Shown here one piece after another: positions 47,511 through 57,245 of a stretch of 64,000 bases of DNA. Within the stretch, counting starts at the first letter, position 1. The number at the start of each line of letters is the position of its first letter. Both the position numbers and the translations under genes were made by a program. The notes under the pieces are model-generated. The model did no database searches, was not told the origin of the DNA, and saw nothing but the letters and a program-made list of their open reading frames with translations. The DNA is from Sinorhizobium fredii USDA 205 (GTDB lineage: Bacteria; Pseudomonadota; Alphaproteobacteria; Rhizobiales; Rhizobiaceae): NCBI RefSeq assembly GCF_001461695.1, contig NZ_AUTC01000077.1, forward strand, positions 87,322 to 151,321. Reading direction: 5' to 3'.

Positions 47511-49742
47511 TCAATTGTCCGGTGCGAGATCGCCGCCCATATAGGTGGGGAACCAGGCTTCGTGGGTGGAACGCAGCTCTTCCACGGAGACTGCCCTTGC
47601 ATCGCCGAGCTTCACCGCGCTGCCGCCGGTCGTGCCGATGACCGGCAAGGACAGGCCAGCGTCTCTCGCCCTTGCGGCGACCGCTTCGAGCTTCTCGGCC
47701 GCAACCGTCACGACATAGCGGCCCTGGTCTTCCCCGTAGAAGGCCGCAATCGGATCGCAGTCACCGGGCGCTTCAATCGTGGCACCGATGCCGGAGGCCA
47801 TTGCCATTTCCGCTACGGCAAGGGCGAGGCCACCCGAAGAGCAGTCATGCACGGCCGTAACCAGCCCATCCGCGATCAGGCCACGAACGAAATCGCCGAC
47901 CTTGCGTTCATGCGCCAGATCGACATGCGGCGCCGGGCCATCGGTGCGGCCGTGGACATCGCGCATGTAGACCGACTGGGCGATGTGCGTTCCCCAGCCT
48001 TCCGGCGCGCCGGCAAGCAGGATCGCCTCATCGGCGGCCGCGAAACGGATGCGCGCCATCCTTGCCCAATCGCTGATCAGGCCCACACCGCCGATAGTCG
48101 GGGTCGGCAGGATTCCCTGGCCATTCGTCTCGTTGTAGAGCGAGACGTTGCCGGAGACGATCGGGAAATCGAGAGCGCGGCAAGCCTCGCCGATGCCTTT
48201 GACCGCGTGAACGAACTGGCTCATGATTTCCGGACGTTCGGGGTTGCCGAAGTTCAGATTGTCCGTCGCGGCAAGCGGCAACGCACCGGTCGCCGTGAGG
48301 TTGCGCCAGCACTCGGCGACAGCCTGCTTGCCACCCTCGAACGGATCGGCCTCGACATAGCGCGGCGTGACATCGGAGGAGAAGGCGAGTGCCTTGGTCG
48401 CATGGCCTTCGACGCGGACCACCCCGGCGTCGCCGCCAGGAAGCTGCAGCGAATTGCCTTGGATCAGCGTGTCATACTGCTCGTAGACCCAGCGGCGCGA
48501 GGAGTTGTTGGCGGAACCCACGAGCTTCAGAAGCGCTTCGGCGACATCGGCCCGGGGGATGTCGTTGGTGGCGAGCGGCGAGGGGCTCTTGGCCGGGGTC
48601 CAGGGGCGATCATATTCCGGTGCTTCGTCACCGAGCTCCTTGATCGGCAGGTTCGCCACTTCCTCACCCTGATGCAGGATGCGGAAGCGCAGGTCGTCGG
48701 TCGTCTTGCCGACGATCGCGAAATCGAGCCCCCACTTGACGAAGATCGCCTTGGCTACCTCTTCCTTCTCCGGGCGCAGCACCATAAGCATGCGCTCCTG
48801 GCTTTCCGAGAGCATCATCTCGTAGGCCGTCATGCGCTCCTCGCGCACCGGCACCTTGTCGAGATCGAGTTCGATGCCGAGGTCGCCCTTGGCGCCCATC
48901 TCGACGGCCGAGCAGGTGAGGCCGGCGGCACCCATGTCCTGGATGGCGATCACCGCGCCGGTCTGCATCAGTTCGAGGCAGGCCTCGAGCAGGCATTTCT
49001 CCGTGAAGGGGTCGCCGACCTGCACGGTCGGGCGCTTCTCTTCGATCGACTCGTCGAATTCGGCCGATGCCATTGTGGCGCCGCCGACGCCGTCGCGGCC
49101 CGTCTTGGCGCCGAGATAGACGACGGGGAGGCCCACGCCCTCCGCCTTCGAGTAAAAGATGGCATCGCTCCTTGCGAGGCCGGCCGCAAAGGCGTTGACG
49201 AGGATGTTGCCGTTATAGCGCGCGTCGAACTCGACCTCGCCGCCGACGGTCGGCACACCGAAGGAGTTGCCATAGCCGCCGACGCCGGCCACGACGCCGG
49301 AAACGAGGTGACGGGTCTTCGGATGATCCGGCGCCCCGAAGCGCAGCGCGTTCATTGCGGCGATCGGACGCGCTCCCATGGTGAAGACGTCGCGCAGGAT
49401 GCCGCCGACGCCGGTCGCCGCGCCCTGGTAGGGCTCGATATAGGAGGGATGATTGTGGCTCTCCATCTTGAAGACCACGCAGTCGCCGTCATCGATGTCG
49501 ACCACCCCGGCGTTCTCACCCGGGCCCTGGATGACGCGCGGTCCCTTGGTCGGAAGTGTGCGCAGCCATTTCTTCGAGGATTTGTACGAGCAGTGTTCGT
49601 TCCACATCGCCGAGAAAATGCCGAGTTCGGTGAAGGTCGGCTCGCGCCTGATCAGGCTCAGGATGCGCTCGTATTCGTCGGGCTTCAGCCCGTGCGAGGC
49701 GATGAGCTCCGGGGTGATGGGGCGGGTGTTGGAAATCGTCAT
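47511..49742 (-). CDS. purL: Phosphoribosylformylglycinamidine synthase, large subunit
   Basis: PurL converts FGAR to FGAM with ATP, using ammonia delivered by PurQ with PurS as a bridge. The 743-residue protein is the small PurL type that needs separate PurS and PurQ, both present in this cluster. Motifs include [55 protein letters not shown], and [12 protein letters not shown]. It lies after mocR and before bolA on the minus strand. Confidence 0.97.
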   Translation of the reverse strand: MTISNTRPITPELIASHGLKPDEYERILSLIRREPTFTELGIFSAMWNEHCSYKSSKKWLRTLPTKGPRVIQGPGENAGVVDIDDGDCVVFKMESHNHPSYIEPYQGAATGVGGILRDVFTMGARPIAAMNALRFGAPDHPKTRHLVSGVVAGVGGYGNSFGVPTVGGEVEFDARYNGNILVNAFAAGLARSDAIFYSKAEGVGLPVVYLGAKTGRDGVGGATMASAEFDESIEEKRPTVQVGDPFTEKCLLEACLELMQTGAVIAIQDMGAAGLTCSAVEMGAKGDLGIELDLDKVPVREERMTAYEMMLSESQERMLMVLRPEKEEVAKAIFVKWGLDFAIVGKTTDDLRFRILHQGEEVANLPIKELGDEAPEYDRPWTPAKSPSPLATNDIPRADVAEALLKLVGSANNSSRRWVYEQYDTLIQGNSLQLPGGDAGVVRVEGHATKALAFSSDVTPRYVEADPFEGGKQAVAECWRNLTATGALPLAATDNLNFGNPERPEIMSQFVHAVKGIGEACRALDFPIVSGNVSLYNETNGQGILPTPTIGGVGLISDWARMARIRFAAADEAILLAGAPEGWGTHIAQSVYMRDVHGRTDGPAPHVDLAHERKVGDFVRGLIADGLVTAVHDCSSGGLALAVAEMAMASGIGATIEAPGDCDPIAAFYGEDQGRYVVTVAAEKLEAVAARARDAGLSLPVIGTTGGSAVKLGDARAVSVEELRSTHEAWFPTYMGGDLAPDN

Positions 49743-49955
49743 CGTCGACCGTCAATCCTTCGGGCGGCGCGCAACCCTTCCGACAGGGACACGGCGCGTG
49801 CGAACCGCAACACAAACAGGGGGCGCTTTGCGGCTTCTTTAGCCTAAGCTGCGTTGTGGCGCGACAGAAAAATACCGCAGATCAACAGAAGGCCGGTCGA
49901 CGTACTCCTGGCCGGAAACTCCGTCTTTCCCGCCCTTAGAATGCTTGCCAAGGAT

Positions 49956-51377
49956 TTAGTCGAAGCTGTCGTAGCCGGTTCGGCCGCTATCGAGCAGACG
50001 TCTCAGGACCTCAAATCCTGCCTGCACATCGGCCCGCTTGGGCGGCGAGGAGAAGCCGACTCGGATACGGTGGAAGACGCGGTCGGCCCGGCCGGCCTTG
50101 AACTCGTCCTCGTCGTCGATCAGCACGCCCTCTTGCAGCGCTGCCTGCTTGAAGGTTCCAGACAGCCAGGGCTCCGGGAGCTTCAGCCAGAGGAACGGTA
50201 CCTTCGGATGGTGGTTGAACTCGAACCCGGCAAAGATTTCGCGCGCCATCGCAACGCGCTCGCCGATTTCCTCGACGCCGCGGCTGCGCAATGAGGATGC
50301 AGCCCCTGAAAGGACGAGGCGGGCGCAAAGTTCGGCAAGGAGGAAGGGGAGGCCGCCGCTGATCATCTTGTGAGCGATGCGGATGCGCTGGCTGAAATGC
50401 GGTGGACAGGCCACCCAGCCGCCGCGCACACCGGCGGCAACAGACTTCGAAAGGCCGCCGACGAGGAAGGTCCGCTCCGGCGCGAGTTCGGCCAGCAGCG
50501 GAATCGGATCCCCGGTCATCGAACCGTAGAGATTGTCTTCAACCAGCCATACACCGTACTTGCGGGCGATCTCGGCGACCGCCTGGCGTCGGACGAGCGG
50601 CATGATTGCCACCGTCGGATTCTGCGCACTGGGCATGAGGAATGCGAGCTTTGGATGCTGCTGGGCGCAGACGCGCTCGAAATCCTCCGGTATCAGGCCG
50701 AACTCGTCGCTTGCCAGGAGGGCAATGCGCCGCCCGATCAGTCCGGCGCTGCGGCTCACCTGCGAATAGGTCAGTGCTTCGAAGGCGATGCGGTCGCCCG
50801 GCGAGGTCACGGCCGAAATCACTGCAATGACGGCGGCGTGCGCACCGAGCGTCGGCACTATGCACTCCGGTGCTGGCCGGAGACTGCCGCTCGCCAGCCA
50901 TTGCGCACCCGCCTCGAACCAATGATCCGGAAAATTGCGGGCATAGCTTGCAATGTCCGCATGATGTTCCCGGCTAATGTCGCCAAGCAATCTCGCCAAA
51001 ATGTCGCCTTGGCCGATATCCGGCGCCGCCGTGCTGTCGAAGCGTAATTTGCCCGGCGGCGCGACGATCGGCCGGGTACCGGCAAGCGACGTGGTAAGCG
51101 GATCGGCCTGCTCGGGCGGTCGGCTCTCCGGGTGGTCGAGGACGTAGGTACCGCGGCCGACCTCTCCGCTGACAAGGCCGCGCTCCCGCACGATGTTGTA
51201 AGCACGGCCGATCGTGCCGATCGTCACCCCGATATCGAAGGCGAGATTGCGCTGCGGGGGCAGCTTGGTGCCGACGGGTAGCGCCCCATTGCCGATCGCC
51301 CGTTCGATCTGGTCGGCGATCCGCGCGTAAAGCGGGCCGTGTCCCTGCTGTATGTCGGGAAGCCAAGTAGTTGTCAT
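49956..51377 (-). CDS. MocR-family GntR/aminotransferase regulator
   Basis: The 473-residue product joins an N-terminal GntR winged helix (about 1-75; IADQIERAIGNGALPVGTKL, DIGVTIGTIGRAYNIVRERG) to a class I aminotransferase-like domain (about 95-460) whose PLP lysine is K311 in GGLSKSVAAG, with the substrate-binding motif VEDNLYGSMTGD. MocR regulators such as PdxR and GabR sense an amine or PLP through the aminotransferase domain. It is divergent from the DUF1127 gene and shares its promoter region, the classic arrangement for a MocR regulator and its target. Confidence 0.93.
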   Translation of the reverse strand: MTTTWLPDIQQGHGPLYARIADQIERAIGNGALPVGTKLPPQRNLAFDIGVTIGTIGRAYNIVRERGLVSGEVGRGTYVLDHPESRPPEQADPLTTSLAGTRPIVAPPGKLRFDSTAAPDIGQGDILARLLGDISREHHADIASYARNFPDHWFEAGAQWLASGSLRPAPECIVPTLGAHAAVIAVISAVTSPGDRIAFEALTYSQVSRSAGLIGRRIALLASDEFGLIPEDFERVCAQQHPKLAFLMPSAQNPTVAIMPLVRRQAVAEIARKYGVWLVEDNLYGSMTGDPIPLLAELAPERTFLVGGLSKSVAAGVRGGWVACPPHFSQRIRIAHKMISGGLPFLLAELCARLVLSGAASSLRSRGVEEIGERVAMAREIFAGFEFNHHPKVPFLWLKLPEPWLSGTFKQAALQEGVLIDDEDEFKAGRADRVFHRIRVGFSSPPKRADVQAGFEVLRRLLDSGRTGYDSFD

Positions 51378-51380
51378 GGT

Positions 51381-51420
51381 GACAATTATCTATATTGCCT
51401 CGATCGCCCTGTCAATTACT
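51381..51420. promoter_or_regulatory. Probable MocR operator and divergent promoter region
   Basis: GACAATTATC (51381) and GTCAATTACT (51411) are direct repeats spaced 30 bases, three helix turns, within the 80 bases between the mocR ATG and the DUF1127 ATG. A third weaker copy (ACAATTGATA) lies near 51465. On the minus strand TTGACA (51410-51415) could be the -35 of mocR. MocR regulators often bind direct repeats and repress themselves. Confidence 0.5.
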
Positions 51421-51458
51421 ACAACAAAGCAAGAATTAACCGCACACAGGTCAATGCA

Positions 51459-51692
51459 ATGAGTACAATTGATACAATCCGATTGTCGCCGCAAAGGACC
51501 GAGAACTCTGCGTTTCGGGCTTCGCCCGGTGACGGGAATATTCTGGCTCGGCTCTGGCGTGTCTATTGCACTTTAGCCGCCAAGAGGCGCAGCCGTCTGG
51601 AGCTTGGCGATTTAAGCGTCGACCAGCTTAAGGATATCGGCCTCACCGAGGCCGAGGCCCGGCGAGAGGCTGCCCGTCCGTTCTGGCGCTAG
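51459..51692 (+). CDS. DUF1127 small protein
   Basis: The 77-residue product has a variable Ser/Arg-rich N-terminus and the DUF1127 C-terminal motif (LGDLSVDQLKDIGLTEAEARREAARPFW). DUF1127 proteins are small basic proteins widespread in alphaproteobacteria; short versions bind RNA and affect phosphate and carbon stress in Agrobacterium and Rhodobacter. This one is longer than the 45-50 residue core form. It stands divergent to mocR. Confidence 0.85.
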   Translation: MSTIDTIRLSPQRTENSAFRASPGDGNILARLWRVYCTLAAKRRSRLELGDLSVDQLKDIGLTEAEARREAARPFWR

Positions 51693-51836
51693 CCCCTGGA
51701 GCACTGTCAATGCGGTCGAAGTGGGGACGTGAGAGAATGCGCGCCCGAATCTTTGGTGCATCGTCGGCCGTAAGGATCTGGTGCTCGCCGCGGAAGGCGG
51801 GCCGTAGCTCGGATCAGGAACGCATCCCGCCTGAGA

Positions 51837-52244
51837 TCAACTGCAGCCCTGGCCGCCGGCGGCCCAGCGCTGCACGTCTGCCGCAATCCGTGTGCCCACC
51901 GGCTCGCTGAGGAGCGGACCGAAAGCCTGCAGTCGGGCAGGGTGCCCTTCGGCCTGGATGACGGCGAGGGGACGTGCCTCGGGTGATTTGCGTGGCACGA
52001 GAAGGATGCGCGGGCGCCCGGAGAAGGAATTGAGTTCGGGTGCGAGACGATAGGCCTTGAAGGCCGGATCGCCCGACTTGAACCAGCAGCCATTGGCGCC
52101 GAGCGCGACGCGCTCCATCGTCGGCAAGGCGGCCGAACTCGCCGGCGGGGAGGCCGAGCGGTCGGATTGGCAGCCGGCGACGAGCACGAGGCTTGCGGCG
52201 GCGCAGCAGAGCGCCGCGAATTGTCTTGGATTCATGGATGACAT
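51837..52244 (-). CDS. Small lipoprotein of unknown function
   Basis: The 135-residue product has a signal peptide with a lipobox (LCCAAASLVLVAGC), so it should be a lipid-anchored envelope protein. The mature part starts with a Ser/Pro linker and then shows ANGCWFKSGDPAFKAYRLAP and FSGRPRILLVPRK; two further Cys (GCWF and QGCS) could form a disulfide. Start at ATG 52244 (MSSMNPRQF) or 52235. It lies between purQ and the MocR gene on the minus strand. I do not recognise a family. Confidence 0.75.
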   Translation of the reverse strand: MSSMNPRQFAALCCAAASLVLVAGCQSDRSASPPASSAALPTMERVALGANGCWFKSGDPAFKAYRLAPELNSFSGRPRILLVPRKSPEARPLAVIQAEGHPARLQAFGPLLSEPVGTRIAADVQRWAAGGQGCS

Positions 52245-52295
52245 AGGGCGGCCTCGCACGCGGGACGATCGATGCCGCTTCTAGCAGCGATAAGG

Positions 52296-52967
52296 TTAAG
52301 CAGCGATTACATCGAGCGCCGAGGCGAAGATGCCGCGGCCATCCGAGCCACCATGGGCCACCTCGATCAGGTTCTCCGGATGCGGCATCATGCCGAGAAC
52401 ATTGCCCTTGTCGTTCATCACGCCGGCAATATCGTTGATCGAGCCATTCGGATTGGTGTCCTCGGCGTAGCGGAAGACGACCTGGCCATTGCCTTCGACC
52501 GCCTTCAGCGTTTCGGCGTCGGCGAAGTAGTTGCCGTCATGGTGCGCGACGGGGCTGCGGATCACCTGGCCCTTGGCATAGGCACGGGTGAAGTCCGTGT
52601 CTGCGTTGACAACCTCAAGCTTCACCTCGCGGCAGACGAACTTCAGTGAGGCATTGCGCATCAGTGCGCCGGGCAGCAGGCCCGCTTCGACGAGGATCTG
52701 GAAACCGTTGCAGACGCCCAGAACGCGCACGCCTTGCTCAGCCTTGGCCTTGATCGCCTGCATCACCGGCATGCGTGCGGCGATCGCGCCGCAGCGCAAA
52801 TAGTCGCCATAGGAGAAGCCGCCGGGGATGACGATCAGGTCGACATCCGGAATTTCCGTCTCGGTCTGCCAGACGGTAACCGGCGCCTTGCCGGAGATCT
52901 TCGTGAGCGCTGCGATCATGTCGCGATCGCGGTTGAGGCCCGGAAGCTGAACGACGGCTGACTTCAT
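52296..52967 (-). CDS. purQ: Phosphoribosylformylglycinamidine synthase, glutaminase subunit
   Basis: PurQ hydrolyses glutamine to feed ammonia to PurL. The 223-residue product has the class I amidotransferase nucleophile in [15 protein letters not shown] and the His/Glu pair in MMPHPEN. It starts at ATG 52967 and overlaps the kptA stop by four bases. The order purS-kptA-purQ means that an unrelated RNA enzyme sits between two subunits of the same complex. Confidence 0.96.
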   Translation of the reverse strand: MKSAVVQLPGLNRDRDMIAALTKISGKAPVTVWQTETEIPDVDLIVIPGGFSYGDYLRCGAIAARMPVMQAIKAKAEQGVRVLGVCNGFQILVEAGLLPGALMRNASLKFVCREVKLEVVNADTDFTRAYAKGQVIRSPVAHHDGNYFADAETLKAVEGNGQVVFRYAEDTNPNGSINDIAGVMNDKGNVLGMMPHPENLIEVAHGGSDGRGIFASALDVIAA

Positions 52968-53521
52968 GTTTCTGTCTCCGTTAGCGGCAAGATGTATTCT
53001 GGCTGTACTGCATTGGTGAGCCATACACCGTTTTCCGACAGGAAGAACTGCCCACCATCGGAATGCATGCGCTTCGCATCGATTTTCAAGATGGCGATAT
53101 TGCCCTTGCGACGCCGTGCGACAATCTTCGCCGTCTCTGCATCGGCTGAAAGATGCACGTGCTGGCGGGCCATCTTTTGAAGGCCGGTCTCCACAATCGC
53201 CGCGACACTTTCTGCCGAGGTGCCATGGTAGAGGATGGCCGGCGGCGTGAGGAGCGCAAGGCCCATGTCGACGGCAACACTGTGTCCTTGCGCCGCGCGG
53301 ATGCGCGAGCCATCAAGCGTAAAGCGACGTTTCGGATTTTCCTCGATGATCCTGAGAAGATCGCTCTCGGTTATACCGAAACGGCCGAGGACCGATGCCT
53401 TGAGGTCGGCGAAAGATGTCCAGCCTTCGCTGTCCAGCGCCAGCCCCGCCTCATGCGGCGCGTGGCGCAAGACATAACTCATGAACTTCGATACGTCCGT
53501 ATCCAGGTTCCGCGAAGACAT
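52964..53521 (-). CDS. kptA: RNA 2'-phosphotransferase Tpt1/KptA
   Basis: KptA transfers an internal RNA 2'-phosphate to NAD+, making ADP-ribose 1'',2''-cyclic phosphate; in eukaryotes this completes tRNA splicing, while in most bacteria its substrate is unknown. The 185-residue product shows the family blocks [73 protein letters not shown] and [15 protein letters not shown]. Start at ATG 53521 with GCAGGGG before it; an in-frame TTG at 53548 overlaps the purS stop. Its end overlaps purQ by four bases. Confidence 0.93.
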   Translation of the reverse strand: MSSRNLDTDVSKFMSYVLRHAPHEAGLALDSEGWTSFADLKASVLGRFGITESDLLRIIEENPKRRFTLDGSRIRAAQGHSVAVDMGLALLTPPAILYHGTSAESVAAIVETGLQKMARQHVHLSADAETAKIVARRRKGNIAILKIDAKRMHSDGGQFFLSENGVWLTNAVQPEYILPLTETET

Positions 53522-53544
53522 CGCCCCTGCTGCCTCACAAGCAC

Positions 53545-53787
53545 TCAAGCGAGGGAAATGCTGTAGTTTTCAATCACGGTGTTGGCGAGCAGCTTCTCGC
53601 ACATGGCCTTGAGTTCGGCTTCGGCCTTGGCCTTGTCTGCGGTCTCAAGCTGCAGGTCGAAGACCTTGCCCTGGCGAACCTGACCGATGCCGTCGAAGCC
53701 AAGCGCCCCAAGCGCGCCTTCGATTGCCTTGCCCTGCGGGTCGAGAACACCGTTCTTCAGCGTCACGGTTACGCGTGCCTTGATCAC
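53545..53787 (-). CDS. purS: Phosphoribosylformylglycinamidine synthase, subunit PurS
   Basis: PurS is the small bridging subunit of the PurLQS complex. The 80-residue product reads IKARVTVTLKNGVLDPQGKA, GALGFDGIGQVRQGKVFDLQ, and ends with the usual VIENYSISLA. Length matches. It follows purC by 35 bases. Confidence 0.95.
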   Translation of the reverse strand: MIKARVTVTLKNGVLDPQGKAIEGALGALGFDGIGQVRQGKVFDLQLETADKAKAEAELKAMCEKLLANTVIENYSISLA

Positions 53788-53822
53788 TTTGCTTTTCCCT
53801 GAAAATTACCCGACCCGCACGA

Positions 53823-54587
53823 TTACTTGACCAGCACGGGGCCGGAACCACGCGGCGGCTCGTTCTCGTTGATGATGCCGAGACGGCGGGCTACTTCCTG
53901 ATAGGCCTCGACCAGTCCGCCCATGTCGCGGCGGAACCGGTCCTTGTCCATCTTTTCCTTGGTCTCGACGTCCCACAGACGGCAGCTGTCCGGCGAAATC
54001 TCGTCGGCCAGAATGATGCGCATCATGTCACCTTCGTAGAGGCGGCCGCATTCGATCTTGAAGTCGACGAGCTGGATGCCGACGCCGAGGAAGAGGCCGG
54101 AAAGGAAGTCGTTGATGCGGATGGCGAGCGCCATGATATCGTCGAGTTCCTGCGGGCTTGCCCAGCCGAAGGCGGTGATGTGCTCTTCCGACACCATCGG
54201 GTCGTCGAGCGCATCGGCCTTATAGTAGAACTCGATGATCGAGCGCGGCAGCACGGTGCCTTCCTCGATGCCGAGGCGCTTAGCGAGCGAACCGGCGGCA
54301 ACGTTGCGCACCACGATCTCGAGCGGAATGATCTCCACTTCCTTGATCAGCTGTTCGCGCATGTTGAGGCGACGAATGAAATGCGTCGGAATGCCGATCT
54401 TGTTCAGATGGGTGAAGATGTACTCGGAAATCCGGTTATTGAGCACGCCCTTGCCGTCGATGACGTCATGCTTCTTCTTGTTGAAGGCGGTCGCATCATC
54501 CTTGAAGAACTGGATCAGCGTGCCCGGTTCCGGACCCTCATAAAGGATCTTGGCCTTGCCCTCGTAGATACGGCGGCGACGATTCAT
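53823..54587 (-). CDS. purC: SAICAR synthetase
   Basis: PurC makes SAICAR in purine synthesis. The 254-residue product begins [20 protein letters not shown] at ATG 54587 and carries [29 protein letters not shown], and [10 protein letters not shown] with [12 protein letters not shown]. It is the first gene of the minus-strand purine run purC-purS-kptA-purQ. Confidence 0.97.
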   Translation of the reverse strand: MNRRRRIYEGKAKILYEGPEPGTLIQFFKDDATAFNKKKHDVIDGKGVLNNRISEYIFTHLNKIGIPTHFIRRLNMREQLIKEVEIIPLEIVVRNVAAGSLAKRLGIEEGTVLPRSIIEFYYKADALDDPMVSEEHITAFGWASPQELDDIMALAIRINDFLSGLFLGVGIQLVDFKIECGRLYEGDMMRIILADEISPDSCRLWDVETKEKMDKDRFRRDMGGLVEAYQEVARRLGIINENEPPRGSGPVLVK

Positions 54588-54811
54588 GGACTTGTCTCTG
54601 TGGTTGTTGGCGCTCTTGGGTCGCGCATTTGGAATTTTCTCAGCGGGTCCATATCCGAAAAGAACGCATTTCACAATCGGCGTATCTTTCCGTCCCCCGA
54701 TTTAGATTAGGGTACCATGAAAGTCACCAAAAGACGAAAAGGCACGTTGCTCATTCACCGGCGTACCGGATTATGCGAGAATGCTGGCCAGGAACTTGAG
54801 GAGGTCGATTG

Positions 54812-55126
54812 ATGACGACGATGCAGGATCGCGAGAAGGCTTTCGAAGCGAAGTTTGCGTTGGACGAAGAGTTGAGATTCAAGGCCTTGGCGCGCCGCAA
54901 CAGGCTGCTCGGTCTCTGGGCCGCCGGTCTCCTGAACAAGCCGGATCCGGAAACCTACGCGCGAGACCTTATTGCCGCCCATATCGCCGATGCTGGCCAC
55001 GACGACGTCGTGCGCAAGATCAAGGCCGATTTCGACGCAGCCGGAGTGGCCGAATCCGAAGCCGACATCCGCGTCCGCATGCTGGAATTTCTGGCGCAGG
55101 CGATCGAGCAGGTTCAGAACAGCTAG
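54812..55126 (+). CDS. DUF1476 protein, ATP synthase zeta-subunit type inhibitor
   Basis: The 104-residue product is a four-helix DUF1476 protein beginning MTTMQDREKAFEAKFALDEE. In Paracoccus and relatives DUF1476 is the zeta subunit, a natural inhibitor that blocks ATP hydrolysis by the F1 motor through its N-terminal helix. The N-terminal inhibitory-like segment and the RNRLLGLWAAGLLNKPDPETY stretch are present. GAGGAGG lies 6-7 bases before ATG 54812. It is encoded far from the atp operon, as is usual, and divergent from purC. Confidence 0.9.
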   Translation: MTTMQDREKAFEAKFALDEELRFKALARRNRLLGLWAAGLLNKPDPETYARDLIAAHIADAGHDDVVRKIKADFDAAGVAESEADIRVRMLEFLAQAIEQVQNS

Positions 55127-55214
55127 TCTGCCTCGGAGTCGAAGCTCGCCCGGCGGCCACGATGGTGATCGTGCGTGTCGCTTGTGCAATCTTTGGGCTG
55201 GACAGCTGAGAGAA

Positions 55215-55304
55215 TGGCGGAGGAGGTGGGATTCGAACCCACGGTACGCTTTCACGCACGCCGGTTTTCAAGACCGGTTCCTTAAACCACTCGGACACTC
55301 CTCC
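55215..55304 (-). tRNA. tRNA-Ser (anticodon TGA)
   Basis: A 90-base type II tRNA on the minus strand including an encoded CCA. Acceptor GGAGGAG pairs with CTCCTCC; the anticodon loop CTTGAAAA gives anticodon TGA (reads UCA); the long variable arm is GCGTGCGTGAAAGCGTACC; the T arm is GTGGGTTCGAATCCCAC. No insertion is seen at its 3' end. Confidence 0.96.
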
Positions 55305-55520
55305 AAGCGACTGAATTTACAAGGTATTCCGTGTTGTGGCAGAGCGGTGGTTTTCGACTTTGCTACCGGATTGCTACCAATTCGTCACTTGGAGGGCTTT
55401 ATAGCCTGCCTGATGGCGGCGTCAACCTGCTCGGCGGCATTGGCCTGCATTCCGGGCAGGGCATGGCTCGTCCGTCCGGCGATCGCCACGAGTTCGGACC
55501 GACGACATAACGATCTCGTA

Positions 55521-55862
55521 CTAGAATCTCTTCACAGCCCGGTACTCGCCCGCTTCCCAGGCGCGGAGTTCGCCGGCTTCGCAAGTGTAGTTCTCGTCCG
55601 TTTCGGCTATGCCGACGCCAATGCCGTCGATGTTCGGATCGTCGAATGTAACGTAGATGTCTGACTTGCGGATTTTTCGGTCCTGGAAGTCCTTCAGTAT
55701 GAAAGCGAAACACTGAACGCTCTGCTTCGTGTTGCCGCGCTGAATGTGGAGCTCAGTCTTGCGATCGATCTTCGACAGCTCGAGCGTTTCCGCCCGAGTT
55801 GCGTCTGATAAAGCCAGCGCAGGCAAGGCAAGAATGAAGATCGTTTTCAAAGGAAATTTCAT
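55521..55862 (-). CDS. Small exported protein of unknown function
   Basis: The 113-residue product has an N-terminal signal peptide (LKTIFILALPALALSDATRA) and a short mature part with two cysteines (QSVQCFAF, NYTCEAGE), probably a disulfide. The sequence is less GC-rich than its neighbours. No family recognised. It lies between tRNA-Ser and the RlpA gene, with no operon partner. Confidence 0.65.
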   Translation of the reverse strand: MKFPLKTIFILALPALALSDATRAETLELSKIDRKTELHIQRGNTKQSVQCFAFILKDFQDRKIRKSDIYVTFDDPNIDGIGVGIAETDENYTCEAGELRAWEAGEYRAVKRF

Positions 55863-56147
55863 CTCTCAGAATCCGTCGTTTGTTAGCGGTAAGTGGTCTT
55901 CTCGTTAGTCTGTGGCGCGTATCGATCGAGTTCGAGGATCAATTCGGACACGGCTTTGGCTTGATCGATTTTTACCCTTCTTAAACCATAACGCGAGATT
56001 TCCATCGGGCCTTCGCCATCCAATTCGCAATTTCGCCTTGTTGTTGTCATGATTACTTTGATTGTTCCGTTTCGGAACGCCGTAATGTCCGCGGGGGCTA
56101 GAGCGGATCATTTCGAGTGCGGTATCGCGAATAATCTTGTGGGACAG

Positions 56148-57179
56148 ATGACATCCGATAGAAAAGCGGCATACCTTGTAGGGGGGATACGGCTCGCTGC
56201 CGTTCCATTACTGTGCGCGGCACTTGCCGCCTGCGGATCGGCGTCCAGTGTCAAGACGAGCAAGTCGCGAAGCAAGGAATACTTCGCCGAATCCATCTAT
56301 GGCGTCAAAGCCAGCCCGCGGGTTGCCACAGGACGCAACATTCCAAAGGGTGGTGGCCGTTACCAGGTGGGCAAGGCCTATCAGGTCAAGGGCAAATGGT
56401 ATCAGCCGAAAGAGGATTTCGGTTACAACAAGTCCGGTATGGCCTCCTGGTATGGGTCGGCCTTCCATGGCCGCCTGACGGCGAACGGCGAAGTCTACGA
56501 CAAATATCACCTCTCGGCAGCGCACCCGACTTTCCCGCTGCCGAGCTATGCCCGCGTTACCAACATGGAGAACGGCACGTCGGTCATCGTGCGCGTCAAC
56601 GATCGCGGTCCCTATGAATATGGTCGGATCATCGATGTATCCTCGAAGACGGCGGACATGCTGGACATCAAGCGCAAGGGGAGCGCCAAGGTTCGTGTGC
56701 AGTATGTCGGCCGCGCTCCGCTTGAGGGCAATGACATGCCCTATCTCATGGCGTCCTACGTCACCAAAGGCGATCGCAGCCCCGGTGTGAGGCCGGAAGG
56801 ACAAATCGCGACGGGTGTCATGGTCGCCTCGAACGAGCCGCTGCGCAATCAGGTCCAGGACCTCGGCACCGTCACGGTTCCGGCCAAGTCGATGCTCGGC
56901 ACGGGCGTCCCGGTGAATGCACTTGCCGCGCCGGCGCAGGCCTTGCCGACGCCGCGCGCGATGACCGAGTTCGTGCTGCTGCCGGAGATCGGGCCTGTCC
57001 CGACGGAGAGGCCCGAATTGATCCCCCTGCCGGATGGCAGCATGGCCTTTGCCGCCGCCTATGTCGAAGTGCGGGTCAGCGACAAGGCCTCGCCATTCGA
57101 AGCGATCATGGTCGATTCCAATCCGCTGACGCCCGAGTCGATCCTTGCCTATGCAAAGCGGCGGCAAGGCGCCGTTTGA
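56148..57179 (+). CDS. rlpA: RlpA-family septal lipoprotein
   Basis: The 343-residue product has a lipobox signal peptide (LLCAALAACGS) and the RlpA double-psi beta-barrel domain (about residues 90-185: GMASWYGSAFHGRLTANGEV, NGTSVIVRVNDRGPY, RIIDVSSKTADMLDI). RlpA proteins in some bacteria are lytic transglycosylases that cut denuded glycan at the septum. The C-terminal 150 residues are a linker ending in a short domain; I do not see a convincing SPOR repeat. Start at ATG 56148 (MTSDRKAAYL) because it places the signal peptide correctly. The dac-like gene follows by 66 bases. Confidence 0.88.
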   Translation: MTSDRKAAYLVGGIRLAAVPLLCAALAACGSASSVKTSKSRSKEYFAESIYGVKASPRVATGRNIPKGGGRYQVGKAYQVKGKWYQPKEDFGYNKSGMASWYGSAFHGRLTANGEVYDKYHLSAAHPTFPLPSYARVTNMENGTSVIVRVNDRGPYEYGRIIDVSSKTADMLDIKRKGSAKVRVQYVGRAPLEGNDMPYLMASYVTKGDRSPGVRPEGQIATGVMVASNEPLRNQVQDLGTVTVPAKSMLGTGVPVNALAAPAQALPTPRAMTEFVLLPEIGPVPTERPELIPLPDGSMAFAAAYVEVRVSDKASPFEAIMVDSNPLTPESILAYAKRRQGAV

Positions 57180-57245
57180 TCCAATCGACGCCGGTTGAAT
57201 GGGTGTGTCTGCACTGCTATGCCCGTGTAGAAACCGGAGTTTCTC

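Noticed and set aside
55215..55304. tRNA-Ser as an integration site for an island
   Set aside because: The 3' side of the tRNA (below 55215) leads straight into core genes, with no repeat of the tRNA end or integrase nearby.
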